Part shown: one piece after another, positions 44,012 through 54,829 of the stretch
Position numbering within the stretch: position 1 is the first letter of the stretch
Layout: every line of letters begins with the position of its first letter
From: JADHLK01 sp038131695
GTDB lineage: Bacteria; Pseudomonadota; Alphaproteobacteria; Puniceispirillales; Puniceispirillaceae
NCBI GenBank assembly: GCA_038131695.1
Contig: JAYPQA010000002.1
Span: 62,001-126,000 of the forward strand
Direction of reading: 5' to 3'
Length of the DNA stretch: 64,000 nucleotides
Notes under the pieces: model-generated
Database searches by the model: none
What the model was told of the DNA's origin: nothing
The model's input: the letters and a program-made list of their open reading frames with translations, nothing else
Made by a program: the position numbers and the translations under genes

Positions 44012-45295
44012 CTAGCCTGCCACCAGCCGGTCGGTTCCCATATAGCTATGCAGCACATCCGGCAGCAAAACCGACCCGTCCGCCTGCTGGCCATTTTCCA
44101 GAAGCGCTATCATGCAGCGCCCGATGGCCAAAGCCGACCCGTTCAGGGAATGCACAAATTCGGTCTGCTGATCGCCGGCAGAGCGGCAGCGCGCGCGCAT
44201 CCGGCGGGCTTGAAACGGGCCACAATTTGAGCAGGAAGAAATCTCCCGATACTGGCCGCGCCCCTCATCCTGGCCTGGCAGCCACACCTCAATATCCAGG
44301 GTGCGGCGCGCTGAAAAGCCGGTATCCCCGCTGCACAGAACCAGCACCCGGTAAGCCAACCCCAGCCTTTGCAAAATGGCCTCGGCACAGCCGGTCATAC
44401 GCTCCAGCTCTGCATCTGATTGATCAGCCGCGGTAATTGATACCAGCTCAACCTTGGAGAATTGATGCTGGCGGATCATGCCGCGCGTATCGCGCCCGGC
44501 CGCCCCGGCCTCAGCCCGAAAACAGGGGGTATAGGCGGTCATCCGCAGCGGCAAATCGGCCTTGTCCAGAATTTCATCACTGGCCAGATTGGTCAGCGGC
44601 ACCTCAGCTGTCGGGATCAGCCAGCGATCATCTTCCGTGTGAAACAGATCATCGGCAAATTTGGGCAGCTGGCCGGTCCCCTGCATGGTCTCAGAGCGCA
44701 CCAGGGCGGGCGGCAAAATCTCATGATAACCGAATTCCTGAATATGGGTGTCCAGCATAAAGGCTGCCAAAGCCCGCTCCAGCCGCGCCAGCTGGCCGCG
44801 CAGCACAACAAAGCGCGCGCCGGATAATTTCGCCCCGGCGGCAAAATCCATCTGGCCCAGCCCCTCGCCTATCGCGACATGATCTTGCGGGGTGAACTCA
44901 AAAACAGGTTTTTCGCCCCAGCTCCGCAGCAGCTGATTATCTTCCTCATCCGCCCCGTCCGGCACAGCATCATCCAGAATATTGGGCAAGCTGATCAGAT
45001 GGGTGGTGATCTGTTCGGCCAGCGCCGCCTCCTCTGCGTCCAGGGCTGGCATCTGTTCTTTTATCTCAGCCATTTCAGCCATCAGGGCCGCCGCATCGCC
45101 GCCGCTTGCTTTCACCTTGCCGATTTCCCGTGAGGCTTCATTGCGCCGGGCCTGCAGCTGCTGGGCGCGGGTTTGCAAGGCGCGCCTTTTTTCATCCAGC
45201 TGGCCAATTTCGCCCGCAATGGCTGGCAAGCCGCGCCGCGCCATAGCCGCATCAAACGCGTCAGGGTTTTCCCGAATAAATTTTATATCATGCAT
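44012..45295 (-). CDS. serS: Seryl-tRNA synthetase
   Basis: The enzyme charges tRNA-Ser. A long N-terminal antiparallel coiled coil (residues about 25-110) binds the tRNA variable arm. Class II motif 2 is in TPCFRAEAGAAGRDTRGMIR and motif 3 in EFVHSLNGSALAIGRCMIAL. Length (427) and frame are intact. The matching tRNA-Ser(TGA) is in this window. Confidence 0.95.
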   Translation of the reverse strand: MHDIKFIRENPDAFDAAMARRGLPAIAGEIGQLDEKRRALQTRAQQLQARRNEASREIGKVKASGGDAAALMAEMAEIKEQMPALDAEEAALAEQITTHLISLPNILDDAVPDGADEEDNQLLRSWGEKPVFEFTPQDHVAIGEGLGQMDFAAGAKLSGARFVVLRGQLARLERALAAFMLDTHIQEFGYHEILPPALVRSETMQGTGQLPKFADDLFHTEDDRWLIPTAEVPLTNLASDEILDKADLPLRMTAYTPCFRAEAGAAGRDTRGMIRQHQFSKVELVSITAADQSDAELERMTGCAEAILQRLGLAYRVLVLCSGDTGFSARRTLDIEVWLPGQDEGRGQYREISSCSNCGPFQARRMRARCRSAGDQQTEFVHSLNGSALAIGRCMIALLENGQQADGSVLLPDVLHSYMGTDRLVAG

Positions 45296-45338
45296 CAGAC
45301 TGGCCTATTTTTCAGGTTCTCTGGAAAGGCAAGCGCGC

Positions 45339-46157
45339 TCACCCTTCATTTGCTTCATCCCAGGCGTCGCGATCCCGCTTGGCAATCAGCCGCGCCGCCA
45401 GAATGGATATTTCATAAAGCGCAATGACCGGCAAGGCCAGCAATACCTGAGAGATAACATCCGGCGGGGTCAGGATTGCGGCGGCCACAAAGGCCAGCAA
45501 AATGGCATATTTGCGTTTCGATGCCAGACCGTCCGGCGTGGCCAGCCCGGCCTTGACCAGCAAGAGCAGCAGGACCGGCAGCTCAAAAGACAGGCCAAAG
45601 GCAAACATCAGCCGCATGACAAGCGAGAGATATTCACTGATGCGCGGCTCCACCTCAATGGGCAGTGACCCCTCTGCCCCGCTCATCTCAAAGGACAGGA
45701 AAAAATCCCAGGCCAGCGGAATAACAATGAAATAGACCATCGCTGCCCCCAGGGCGAACAGCAGCGGCGTGGCCATCAAAAAGGGCAGAAAGGCGGTTTT
45801 CTCATTGCGGTAGAGACCCGGGGCCACAAACCGCCAGACCTGCAGGAGCATCAGCGGAAACGAAATGCTGATGGAAATGAAAAAGGCGACTTTTACTTGC
45901 GTGAAAAACCCTTCATGCAGGCCGGTGAAGATCATCCGCCCGCCGCGCGCCGCCAGAATATCTGCCAGCGGGGCCTGCAGCCAGAAATAGACTATATCTG
46001 CCGCGTTCATCGTGCCGGATCCAAAAGGCCGGATAAAACAGGCCAGAAAAATCACCACAAACAGGGCCAGCACCAGAATAATCCGGTTACGCAGCTCGGT
46101 CAGATGCTCCAGCAAGGACATGGATGCCAGCGCATCCTCTTCTTGTTTTTCGCTCAT
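45339..46157 (-). CDS. tatC: Sec-independent protein translocase TatC
   Basis: TatC is the six-span receptor that recognises twin-arginine signal peptides. The N-terminal SMSLLEHLTELRNRIILVLA contains the conserved ExxxLRxR segment needed for signal binding. The periplasmic loop region GLHEGFFTQVKVAFF and span block SFPLMLLQVWRFVAPGL are typical. Its start overlaps the tatB stop by four bases. The frame is intact. Confidence 0.94.
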   Translation of the reverse strand: MSEKQEEDALASMSLLEHLTELRNRIILVLALFVVIFLACFIRPFGSGTMNAADIVYFWLQAPLADILAARGGRMIFTGLHEGFFTQVKVAFFISISISFPLMLLQVWRFVAPGLYRNEKTAFLPFLMATPLLFALGAAMVYFIVIPLAWDFFLSFEMSGAEGSLPIEVEPRISEYLSLVMRLMFAFGLSFELPVLLLLLVKAGLATPDGLASKRKYAILLAFVAAAILTPPDVISQVLLALPVIALYEISILAARLIAKRDRDAWDEANEG

Positions 46158-46591
46158 GCTGTTTTTTCTGCCTTGCTCTTGCGGGGCCCAGCTGATTTTT
46201 TAGCTGATTTTTTGGCGGCTGGTTCTGGCGGGCTATCCTCTATAAGCTGGCTGTCACTTTCTGCCTGCTGAAAGGCGGCCTCGGTCTCGCGCTGCATTCG
46301 GGTCGCGCTGTCCATCATCTCATTCTTGACATCAGATTCCAGCAAATTGGCGACATCATCCAATTCGCCTGATTTGGCATCCTTGACCATTTTCTTGATG
46401 TCTTTGAGATCGTCATCTTCAGCCAGATCACTCAGCGAGCGGGTGAAATCGCGGGCCATCTGGCGCGCCTGACCGGTGATTTTGGTAAAACTGCGCAGCA
46501 CTTTGGGCAGGTCTTTCGGCCCCACCACGATCACCAGCACAAAGGCGACCATCATAAATTCCTGCCAGCCCAGATCAAACACGCGCCACAC
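46154..46591 (-). CDS. tatB: Sec-independent protein translocase TatB
   Basis: A short N-terminal span (FMMVAFVLVIVVGPKDLP) with the Gly-Pro hinge and an amphipathic helix are typical of TatB, which forms the receptor with TatC. A long helical segment rich in Asp/Glu/Lys follows. The end is an Ala/Lys/Ser tail (KKSAKKSAGPRKSKAEK). The order tatA-tatB-tatC is standard. Confidence 0.92.
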   Translation of the reverse strand: MWRVFDLGWQEFMMVAFVLVIVVGPKDLPKVLRSFTKITGQARQMARDFTRSLSDLAEDDDLKDIKKMVKDAKSGELDDVANLLESDVKNEMMDSATRMQRETEAAFQQAESDSQLIEDSPPEPAAKKSAKKSAGPRKSKAEKTA

Positions 46592-46655
46592 CTCACCTCA
46601 TACGCAGACCGGCCTTTTTACCTGCCGGGGATGAATACAGCCAAAAATGGGTTGA

Positions 46656-46973
46656 TCAGCGCTTCTTGGCTGCTGCCTTTTTTGCCCGACCTTTTTTTGC
46701 AGCTGCTTTTTTCGCCGCTTTTTTGGCCGCCGCTTTCTTCGCAGCTTTTTTGGCAGCTTTCTTCGCCGCCTTTTTGGCTTTTGGCGCAGCTTCTATCTGG
46801 GCGGTTTCTGCCTCTTCATCAGCTGGCGCGTCCTCGTCTTTCACGCCTTGCTTGAAGTTACGCAGCCCCTTGCCAAAATCGCCCATAATGCCGGAAATCT
46901 TGCCCGGTCTGGCAAACAGAATCAACACCACGGCCAGAACAATCAGCCAATGCCAGATACTTGTGAAACCCAT
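46656..46973 (-). CDS. tatA: Sec-independent protein translocase TatA with H1-like tail
   Basis: TatA forms the export pore. The N-terminal span (SIWHWLIVLAVVLILFARPG) and amphipathic helix (GIMGDFGKGLRNFKQGVKD) are canonical. From about residue 62 the protein is almost only Ala and Lys (AAKKAAKKAAKKAAAKKAAK), like histone H1 tails. Such a tail is unusual for TatA and makes the gene 105 codons. I start at MGFTSIWHW, with a purine-rich ribosome binding site (AGGGAAGGAAAC) upstream. Confidence 0.92.
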   Translation of the reverse strand: MGFTSIWHWLIVLAVVLILFARPGKISGIMGDFGKGLRNFKQGVKDEDAPADEEAETAQIEAAPKAKKAAKKAAKKAAKKAAAKKAAKKAAAKKGRAKKAAAKKR

Positions 46974-47089
46974 TTTGTTTCCTTCCCTGCCGGAAATTAA
47001 TTCATTCATTTGCGCTGCAACCGGCGCCTAGTCTGACCGACTATAATCTGCCGCCGGATTTGCTGCAATGCCCTATCTGATATAAACGC

Positions 47090-48128
<1,039 letters not shown>

Positions 48129-48142
<14 letters not shown>

Positions 48143-48833
48143 CGCGGCCTCCCTCGCCGGTTTCCTCTTCGGCCTCTGCCTCAAAATCCAGCCAGGCTTC
48201 CTCATCGCTGGGTAAATCTGTCTCGTCGTCTGGCTCTGCTGCTTCGCCGGGTTCGCCCAGCCCGCCCAGAATCTGGCCCTTGCGGAGCAGGCCGGAGGCG
48301 CGCAAATCTTCCATGCCGGGCAAATCATCAATGCCGGAGAGGCCAAAATAATCCAGAAAGGCCGGGCTGGTGCCCCAGGTCAAGGGCCGCCCCGGGGTGC
48401 GCCGCCTGCCGCGCGGCTTGATCCAGCCCAGCTCCAGCAGAATATCCAGCGTGCCGCGGGACAGGCTGATGCCGCGAATTTCCTCTATCTCAGCGCGGGT
48501 GACCGGCTGGTGATAGGCGATAATCGCCAGCACTTCGAGGCCCGCGCGCGACAGCGGCCGCTCCACCGGCTTTTCCAGATTGAGGCGGGCGGCCACGTCC
48601 GGGCGGGTGCGAAAGGCCCAATCCCGGTCAATGCGGCAGAATTCAAGCCCGCTCTCCGGCCCGTAGCGATCTGCTATCAGCTGCAGGGCCGCATCCAGCT
48701 CGCTCTCCTCTGCTGCATAGACCATCATCTCGCGCCTGCTGACCGGCTTGGCAGACGCAAAGATCAGCGCCTCCAGAATACGGGCGGTTTCAATTACCTT
48801 GTCATCTGGCAGCTTGTCATCTGGCTGGCTCAT
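48129..48833 (-). CDS. scpB: Segregation and condensation protein B
   Basis: ScpB is a winged-helix partner of ScpA and SMC in chromosome condensation. ETARILEALIFASAKPVSRR, then LEVLAIIAYHQPVTRAEIEE, IRGISLSRGTLDILLELGWI and GRPLTWGTSPAFLDYFGL are diagnostic. The C-terminus is acidic. Its start is adjacent to the scpA stop. Near the start codon a 13-nt duplication (CAGCTTGTCATCTGG, twice) encodes the repeated PDDKLPDDK. Confidence 0.92.
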
Positions 48834-49643
48834 TTATTCTGTCTCCGAGATACGGCTGCGAATATAGACGGTATCATAGGCCCGGTTTTGGCGCAGGCCA
48901 ATCACCCCTTCTTTTACCAGCTCCAGCGCGGCGGTAAAATGCGAGGCCATAGCTGAGCGGGCATCCAGCGGCTGCTCCAGGCCAGGCGGCAGAAAGCTGG
49001 CCAAATCAGCCCAGCCGGGTGCGCGAGGCAGTATCCGGCGCAGCCGCTCAGCTGCTTCCTGAACCGAATAAAGCCGGGTCGCCGCGATGGTCAGCGTGCC
49101 AGCCGCCTCTTGCGAGCGCATATCCCCATAGGCTTGCAACAGCTCATACAGGCTGGCAGTCCATTCAATCTTTTCGGTGCGGGCAAAGGCTTGCGGGGCG
49201 CCGCGCACAAACCGGCTGCGCCCCAGACGCGGCAAATCCATCAGCCGCTTGGAGGCTTGCTGCATCGCCTCCAGCCGCAACAGCTGAAAGCGCAGCGCAT
49301 CTGACATATCAATGATTTCTTCACTGACCTCAGCAGCCGGGTCCGGCAAGAGCAGGCGTGATTTCAAATAGGCCAGCCAAGCCGCCATAACCAAATAATC
49401 GGCGGCAATCTCCAGATTAACCTCTCTGGCTGATTCAATATAGGCAAGATATTGCTCAGCCAGCGGCAGGATGGCTATTTTGGTCAAATCAAGTTTTTGC
49501 TCGCGTGCCAGCGACAAGAGCAGGTCAATCGGCCCTTCAAACCCGTCCAGATTGACGAACAGGCCCGGCTCAGCGCCCGGATCAGTGCCCGAATCAATGC
49601 CCATACCTTTGCTCTGCCCCCGGCGGGTATTTGTCTTCTTCAA
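48834..49643 (-). CDS. scpA: Segregation and condensation protein A
   Basis: ScpA is the kleisin that bridges SMC heads. FVNLDGFEGPIDLLLSLARE, then KLDLTKIAILPLAEQYLAYI near the N-terminus bind the SMC neck, and LAYLKSRLLLPDPAAE follows. The C-terminal winged helix contains FTAALELVKEGVIGLRQNR. The first 27 residues before FVNLDGFEG include a short four-residue repeat encoded by 12-nt units (49575-49605) and may be dispensable. A start at MGIDSGTD is also possible. Confidence 0.92.
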   Translation of the reverse strand: MKKTNTRRGQSKGMGIDSGTDPGAEPGLFVNLDGFEGPIDLLLSLAREQKLDLTKIAILPLAEQYLAYIESAREVNLEIAADYLVMAAWLAYLKSRLLLPDPAAEVSEEIIDMSDALRFQLLRLEAMQQASKRLMDLPRLGRSRFVRGAPQAFARTEKIEWTASLYELLQAYGDMRSQEAAGTLTIAATRLYSVQEAAERLRRILPRAPGWADLASFLPPGLEQPLDARSAMASHFTAALELVKEGVIGLRQNRAYDTVYIRSRISETE

Positions 49644-49677
49644 AATCGCTCATCGCTTCCTGCCAAAATAGGCGGCC

Positions 49678-50598
49678 TTACGGGCTGGCCTGAGTTACCC
49701 GCCGCAAAATACAGTCCTGACCGGCGCGTTTCAGACGATCACAGATTTGCCGGGCGGCTGACGGATCAAGAGCCGGGGTGATCACCCGCCAGAATATCCC
49801 GGAAGAGCCGGCATCAATTTGCATCACGCCCAATTCCGACCCATCCAGCCGGTCTTTGTGATCGCGGCCCAGTATCGCAGCCGCCTGCTCGGCTTTTTCC
49901 TGCTCGCGGAAAGCGGCCAGCTGCACCATCATTTGCGGCTTGTTCGGGTCTGTCACCACCGGCTTGGCAAGGATGCGGGCCTTGTCCTTAGCGGGGGCAG
50001 CCTGTTTTGGAACAGCCGGGCGCGGCGACGGAGCCGCGGTTATGGCAGGCTGCTCTCCAGCTGGCTGGGCATCCCGGCTTTCGCCGCTGGCGCAGCTTTC
50101 CACTCGTCCTCCGGCTGGCCAGAGGAAGCGGCCCCTTTTGCCGGTTTGTCTTTTGCAGCTGGTGTCTTTTCAGGCGTCTCTTCTGGCGTCTGCCTCAGCC
50201 GCGGCTTGCCTGGCCTGTGCAGTCTTGTTGTCAGCAGGCGGGCTGGCGGCTGGCGGTTTTTCCTGCCCAGCCTCATTTTCAGCCAGCCTGACAGGCGGCA
50301 ATTCCGGCTCTGCTTCCGGTAGTTGCAGCCGGTCTATCGTCTCATCAGCCGGGTCCAGCTTTTCCAAAATGGTCATCACGGACGAATTTTGGTGATCAAT
50401 TTGCAGGCCGCCCGGCTCATCGGGCCGCTCCTTATAGGCGGTCGCATCGGCCTTGATAATCGGCACATCCTGCGCGCCGCCATTGCCCAAAAGCAGCAGG
50501 AAACCGCCTGCCGATACCAGCCCAGCCAGCCCGACAAGCAGGATCAAGATGATCAGGATCAGCCGCGGGAAGCCTGATTTTGCTTGGGTTTCTGCCAT
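49678..50598 (-). CDS. SPOR-domain membrane protein (two frameshifts)
   Basis: A single span near the N-terminus (LILIILILLVGLAGLVSAGG) is followed by a long Pro/Ala/Glu-rich linker. The C-terminal SPOR domain (MMVQLAAFREQEKAEQAAAI to the end) binds septal peptidoglycan. The linker is split over three frames, with changes near 50190 and 50065. Joined, the gene is continuous. The ATG overlaps the argS stop (TGATG). A SPOR gene after argS is usual in alphaproteobacteria. The nagZ gene I would expect between it and scpA is missing. Confidence 0.8.
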
Positions 50599-52322
50599 CA
50601 CATTTTCTCTTTTGGCTCAATCGCCATCAGCCCCAGCCCGATTGCCAGAACCTGACGGGTCGCGGTCACCAGCGCAAGACGGGCTGAGCTTATCGCCGGA
50701 TTATCAGGCTGCACAAATTTCAAGGCCGGATCATCGCGCCCGGCATTCCACAGCGCATGAAACAGGGCGGCCAGCTCCATCAGATAAAAGGCAATCCGGT
50801 GCGGTTCATGCAGCAGCGCCGCAGCCGTAACCAGCTTTGGCCAGCTGGCCAGCTGGCGGATCAGGCGCAATTCTGCCGGATGCACCAGCAAGCTGGTATC
50901 GCCCTCCCCTCCTTCTGGCAAATCCTTTTGCCGAAAGACAGAACAGGCGCGCGCATGGGCATATTGCACATAAAAGACCGGGTTATCGCGGCTTTTTTCG
51001 GTAACCTTGGCATAGTCAAATTCCAGAGCCTGATCAGACCGGCGGGTCAGCATGATAAAGCGCATCGCATCCGCCCCGACCGCCTCCATCACATCTGCCA
51101 GGGTGACAAAGCTGCCAGCGCGTTTTGACATCTTGACCGGCTTGCCCTTGTCCAGCAGCGTTACCAGCTGCACCAGCCGCACCAAAAGCGGCTCTTCTTG
51201 TCCGGACATGGCCTTGGCAGCTGCGGTCATCCGCTTGACATAGCCGCCATGATCCGCGCCCCAAATATCAATCAGCAACCCGCCTGTGCGGGTCAGCTTG
51301 TCCATGTGATAGGCCACATCCGAGGCAAAATAAGTCCAGCTGCCATCAGATTTTTGCAAGGGGCGGTCCACATCATCGCCAAAGGCGGTTGACCTGAACA
51401 GCAGCTGCTCGCGCGGCTCCCAGTCCGGGTCAGCCTTGCCGCGCGGCGGCTCGGTTATGCCCATTTCAACAAGGCCCTTTTCTTGCAAAGCCTTGACTGC
51501 ACTGTCAACCTGTCCGGTTTCCACCAGCTGGCGTTCTGATGACCAGACATCCATAGCAATATTCATCGCCAGCAAATCAGCCTTGATTCCTTTTAGCTGG
51601 TCAGCAATGGCAAAGGCGCGCACCGGCTCCAGCCAGTCTGATTCCAAGGCGTGCTGCCATTTATCCCCGTCCCGTTCCGCCAACGCCCGGCCGGTTTCTT
51701 TGAGATATTTCCCCGGATACAGCCCTTCTGGAATGGTGCCAATATCCTCGCCCAGCGCCTCGCGATAGCGCAGCCAGGCTGAGCGGGCCAATACATCCAC
51801 CTGCGCCCCGGCGTCATTGATATAATATTCCCGGGTTACCGCAAAACCGGCAAATTCCAGCAGCCGGGCCAACACATCCCCGACAATCGCGCCTCTGGCA
51901 TGGGCCGCGTGCAGCGGGCCGGTCGGGTTGGCAGAGACAAATTCCACATTCACCGCCTGCCCGTCGCCCAGGCTGCTGCGGCCAAAATCAGCACCAGCCG
52001 CCAGAATCGCTGTCAGCTCAGCCCCCCAGATACCCGGCTCCAGCCACAGATTCAAAAAACCCGGACCGGCAATATCCACCCGCGCAACCCCGCAGCGCCC
52101 AGCCAAGGCCCCGGCAAACAGGCCGGCCAAATCGCGCGGGGCCATCCCCAGCGGGCGGGCCAGCACCATCGCCGCATTACAGGACAGATCGCCGTGGCTT
52201 TCCTCACGCGGCAATTCCACCACAATACGGGAGAGGTCCGCCGCGCCAGGCAGCGTGCCAGCGGCAACCAATTCATCATAAATTGCCGTAATTTCATCTT
52301 CTAACTTGTTGAAAATTGTCAT
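50598..52322 (-). CDS. argS: Arginyl-tRNA synthetase
   Basis: The enzyme charges tRNA-Arg. The HIGH-like motif is in NPTGPLHAAHARGAIVGDVL near residue 130 (here HAAH) and the KMSKS-like motif is KPVKMSKRAGSFVTLADVME. The N-terminal Add-1 domain and the C-terminal DALR anticodon-binding domain are present. Length (574) and frame are intact. It lies directly after dgt, with the SPOR gene overlapping its stop. Confidence 0.95.
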   Translation of the reverse strand: MTIFNKLEDEITAIYDELVAAGTLPGAADLSRIVVELPREESHGDLSCNAAMVLARPLGMAPRDLAGLFAGALAGRCGVARVDIAGPGFLNLWLEPGIWGAELTAILAAGADFGRSSLGDGQAVNVEFVSANPTGPLHAAHARGAIVGDVLARLLEFAGFAVTREYYINDAGAQVDVLARSAWLRYREALGEDIGTIPEGLYPGKYLKETGRALAERDGDKWQHALESDWLEPVRAFAIADQLKGIKADLLAMNIAMDVWSSERQLVETGQVDSAVKALQEKGLVEMGITEPPRGKADPDWEPREQLLFRSTAFGDDVDRPLQKSDGSWTYFASDVAYHMDKLTRTGGLLIDIWGADHGGYVKRMTAAAKAMSGQEEPLLVRLVQLVTLLDKGKPVKMSKRAGSFVTLADVMEAVGADAMRFIMLTRRSDQALEFDYAKVTEKSRDNPVFYVQYAHARACSVFRQKDLPEGGEGDTSLLVHPAELRLIRQLASWPKLVTAAALLHEPHRIAFYLMELAALFHALWNAGRDDPALKFVQPDNPAISSARLALVTATRQVLAIGLGLMAIEPKEKM

Positions 52323-52323
52323 T

Positions 52324-53517
52324 TCAATTCAATATAGGGCCGGTTTCAAATAAGCGTTCATATTCTAATAGCGCATAGCGGTCTGTCATGGAAGCCACAT
52401 AGTCAGCAATCACCCTTGCCTGGCCGGCCTCATCCAGCCTGTCCAGCCGTTCCTGCCAATCGGTTGGCAGCAGATTGGTCTCTTCCATCAGCTGGGTGAA
52501 CAGCCTTTTTATCACCCGCCTGGCCTTGGAGGTCATGCGATTGACCTTGTAATGACGCCACATATTCTGAAACAGGAAATCGCGGATTTCCCGCAGCTCG
52601 CGGCGGGCCTGATCAGAATGCTGGATAACCGGCTGGCCGGCCACGCGCAAGGCTTGTGCGTCCTTGCCTTGCAGCGGGGCCAGCTGCTTGGCGGAACAGC
52701 TGAGCAAATCCTGCACAAAATAGGAAATCAGGCGGCGGGTCAGCTCATGGGTGAGCCGGTTTCTGGCCAGCCCCGGCCAGCTGGCCTCCAGCTCTTCTAA
52801 AATCGGGGTGATAACCGGCAGCCCGTGCAGCTTTGCAAGGCTGAACAGCCCGGCCCGCAAACTGTCATCCACATCATGGGCCAGATAGGCTATATCATCG
52901 GCCAGATTGGCTATTTGTGCCTCGGCTGAGGCAAAGGAGGCCAGCTGCAAATCCCAGCTTTTATCCAGAGCCAGCAGACTGGGGCGGCGTTCGGCATCTG
53001 CCACCGGCCCGTTATGCTTGGCCACCCCCTCAATCGTCTCCCAGGTCAGGTTCAGCCCGTCAAAGGCGGCATAGCGCTCCTCCAGCAAGGTCAGAATACG
53101 CAAGGTCTGCTCATTATGGTCAAATCCGCCCCAGGGCTGCATCATCTGGTTCAGCGCATCCTCTCCGGCATGGCCAAAGGGAGTATGCCCCAAATCATGG
53201 GCCAGCGCGACCGCTTCTGCCAAATCCTCATTCAGCTGCAAGGCACGGGCACAGGTGCGGGCAATCTGGGCCACCTCCAGCGAATGGGTCAGGCGGGTGC
53301 GGTAATAATCGCCCTCATGATAGACAAAGACTTGCGTTTTATGTTTCAAGCGGCGAAAGGCGGTGGAATGGATAATCCGGTCACGATCGCGCTGAAATTC
53401 AGACCGCGAGCGAAAGCCCGTCGCATCGGCCTCGGCCTCTTTATGCAAACGCCCTTGCAGGCTGTGCTGGCAGGCATAGGAAGCCAGTGTCTGTTGTGGT
53501 AAAAAATCAATCGCCAT
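52324..53517 (-). CDS. dgt: Deoxyguanosinetriphosphate triphosphohydrolase-like protein
   Basis: This HD-domain dNTPase-like protein shows HSLEVAQIARTCARAL and AVALAHDLGHTPFGHAGEDA, which supply the metal-binding His and Asp residues, and LADDIAYLAHDVDDSLRAG supplies the last Asp. Members release triphosphate from dNTPs and help control dNTP pools. Nucleotide preference of this subgroup is uncertain. The frame is intact. It is divergent from erpA and two bases ahead of argS. Confidence 0.92.
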   Translation of the reverse strand: MAIDFLPQQTLASYACQHSLQGRLHKEAEADATGFRSRSEFQRDRDRIIHSTAFRRLKHKTQVFVYHEGDYYRTRLTHSLEVAQIARTCARALQLNEDLAEAVALAHDLGHTPFGHAGEDALNQMMQPWGGFDHNEQTLRILTLLEERYAAFDGLNLTWETIEGVAKHNGPVADAERRPSLLALDKSWDLQLASFASAEAQIANLADDIAYLAHDVDDSLRAGLFSLAKLHGLPVITPILEELEASWPGLARNRLTHELTRRLISYFVQDLLSCSAKQLAPLQGKDAQALRVAGQPVIQHSDQARRELREIRDFLFQNMWRHYKVNRMTSKARRVIKRLFTQLMEETNLLPTDWQERLDRLDEAGQARVIADYVASMTDRYALLEYERLFETGPILN

Positions 53518-53690
53518 GACGGCTCACCATTTTGAAGGTTGCAGCGGGCAAGCTCCCGGACTGGCTGAAGCATAATCCCCTTTGGGGGGTTTGGGCAAGC
53601 AAAGCGCGGTTGCTTGATTTTATCGCCCCGCTGGCCCATATTCGGTATCAGGACAACCAGCCCTGCTGACAAAAGGAAAAGCCCTGTAAA

Positions 53691-54017
53691 ATGAGCGTCC
53701 AGTTTTCTGTCACCGAAAAGGCCGCCCAGCGCATAACTGATTTGCTGGCCGCTGAAAAAAGCCGCTATTTCCGCGTGCGCGTGGATGGCGGGGGCTGCTC
53801 CGGCTTTCAATACAAGTTTGAATTTGACGATCAGCCAGCTGGCGATGACCAGCAATTTACCGCCCATGGCATTACCGTTCTGGTGGATGCTGTCTCGCTC
53901 GATTTTCTGGGAGATGCGCAGCTGGATTTCGTGGATGAGCTGTTGGGAGCCTATTTCAAGATAGAGAATCCGAACGCCACCGCCGCCTGTGGCTGCGGCA
54001 CTTCCTTTGCGATCTAG
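53691..54017 (+). CDS. erpA: Iron-sulfur cluster insertion protein ErpA/IscA type
   Basis: This A-type carrier delivers Fe-S clusters to target enzymes. The three conserved cysteines are in VDGGGCSGFQYKFEF and TAACGCGTSFAI (CGC). Length (108) is typical. A ribosome binding site (AAAAGGAAAAG) precedes the ATG. It is divergent from dgt and ends four bases before the xthA start. Distinguishing ErpA from IscA or SufA needs a tree. Confidence 0.9.
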   Translation: MSVQFSVTEKAAQRITDLLAAEKSRYFRVRVDGGGCSGFQYKFEFDDQPAGDDQQFTAHGITVLVDAVSLDFLGDAQLDFVDELLGAYFKIENPNATAACGCGTSFAI

Positions 54018-54021
54018 CCTG

Positions 54022-54825
54022 ATGCGGATTGCCAGCTGGAATGTCAATTCGCTCAAAGCCCGCCTGCCGATTGTGCTGGATTGGTGCCGGGCCGGTTCGG
54101 CGGATATTCTGCTGCTGCAGGAATTAAAGCTGACAGATGAGACTATGCCGGTTGAGGCGTTTGGCGAGATAGGCTGGCACTGCCTAAGCCATGGCCAAAA
54201 GACCTATAATGGGGTCGCTATCCTGTCAAAATACCCGATTAGGGAGGTGCAGCGCGGCCTGCCCCTGCTGGAGGACAGCGAGGCTGATGAGCAGGCGCGC
54301 TGGCTGGAGGCCGAAATAGAGGGGCTGCATCTGGCCAGCCTCTATCTGCCGAACGGGAACCCCCGCCCGGGGCCGAAATTCGACTATAAGCTCAGCTGGA
54401 TGGAGCGGCTTATCCGGCACGCCGCAACGCTGATAGCGTCTGAAAAGCCGGTTATTCTGGGCGGCGACTATAATATCATCCCGCAAGCCATTGATTGCTG
54501 GGACCCGGCCCTCTGGGCCGAAGATGCGCTCTATCACCCCGATAGCCGGGCGGCGTTTTTTGCCCTGTGCAACCAGGGCTGGACAGATGCGATACGCGCG
54601 ATCCATCCGACCGGGGCGCATTACAGCTATTGGGATTATCAGGCCGGGGCCTGGCAGAAAAATAACGGCATCCGGATTGACCATCTGCTCTTGTCACCTG
54701 AGGCTGCTGACCAGCTGCAGGCAGCCGGGATTGACAAAACCCCCAGCGGCCTGAGCGGCCCTCTGACCATACGCATGGTTAGCTCTGGTGTGATTTGGCT
54801 CTGGTGTGATTTGGCTCTGGTGTGA
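54022..54825 (+). CDS. xthA: Exodeoxyribonuclease III (frameshift at the 3' end)
   Basis: The protein is an AP endonuclease/3'-5' exonuclease of base excision repair. MRIASWNVNSLKARLP, LLLQELKLTDETMP (catalytic Glu), GVAILSKYP, LGGDYNIIP and RIDHLLLSP are visible. The expected final motif SDHT with the catalytic histidine occurs only in the next frame. One base is missing near 54760. The 3' end then runs into three perfect 16-nt copies at 54782-54829, so the exact stop is unclear. Frame-corrected, a WCDLA end would stop at about 54834. Confidence 0.87.
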   Translation: MRIASWNVNSLKARLPIVLDWCRAGSADILLLQELKLTDETMPVEAFGEIGWHCLSHGQKTYNGVAILSKYPIREVQRGLPLLEDSEADEQARWLEAEIEGLHLASLYLPNGNPRPGPKFDYKLSWMERLIRHAATLIASEKPVILGGDYNIIPQAIDCWDPALWAEDALYHPDSRAAFFALCNQGWTDAIRAIHPTGAHYSYWDYQAGAWQKNNGIRIDHLLLSPEAADQLQAAGIDKTPSGLSGPLTIRMVSSGVIWLWCDLALV

Positions 54826-54829
54826 TTTG
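54782..54829 (+). repeat. Three perfect 16-nt tandem copies at the end of xthA
   Basis: The unit GCTCTGGTGTGATTTG is present three times without any difference. Sixteen is not a multiple of three, so each copy changes the reading frame at the xthA 3' end. It is the cleanest of the short arrays at gene ends in this window. Confidence 0.92.
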
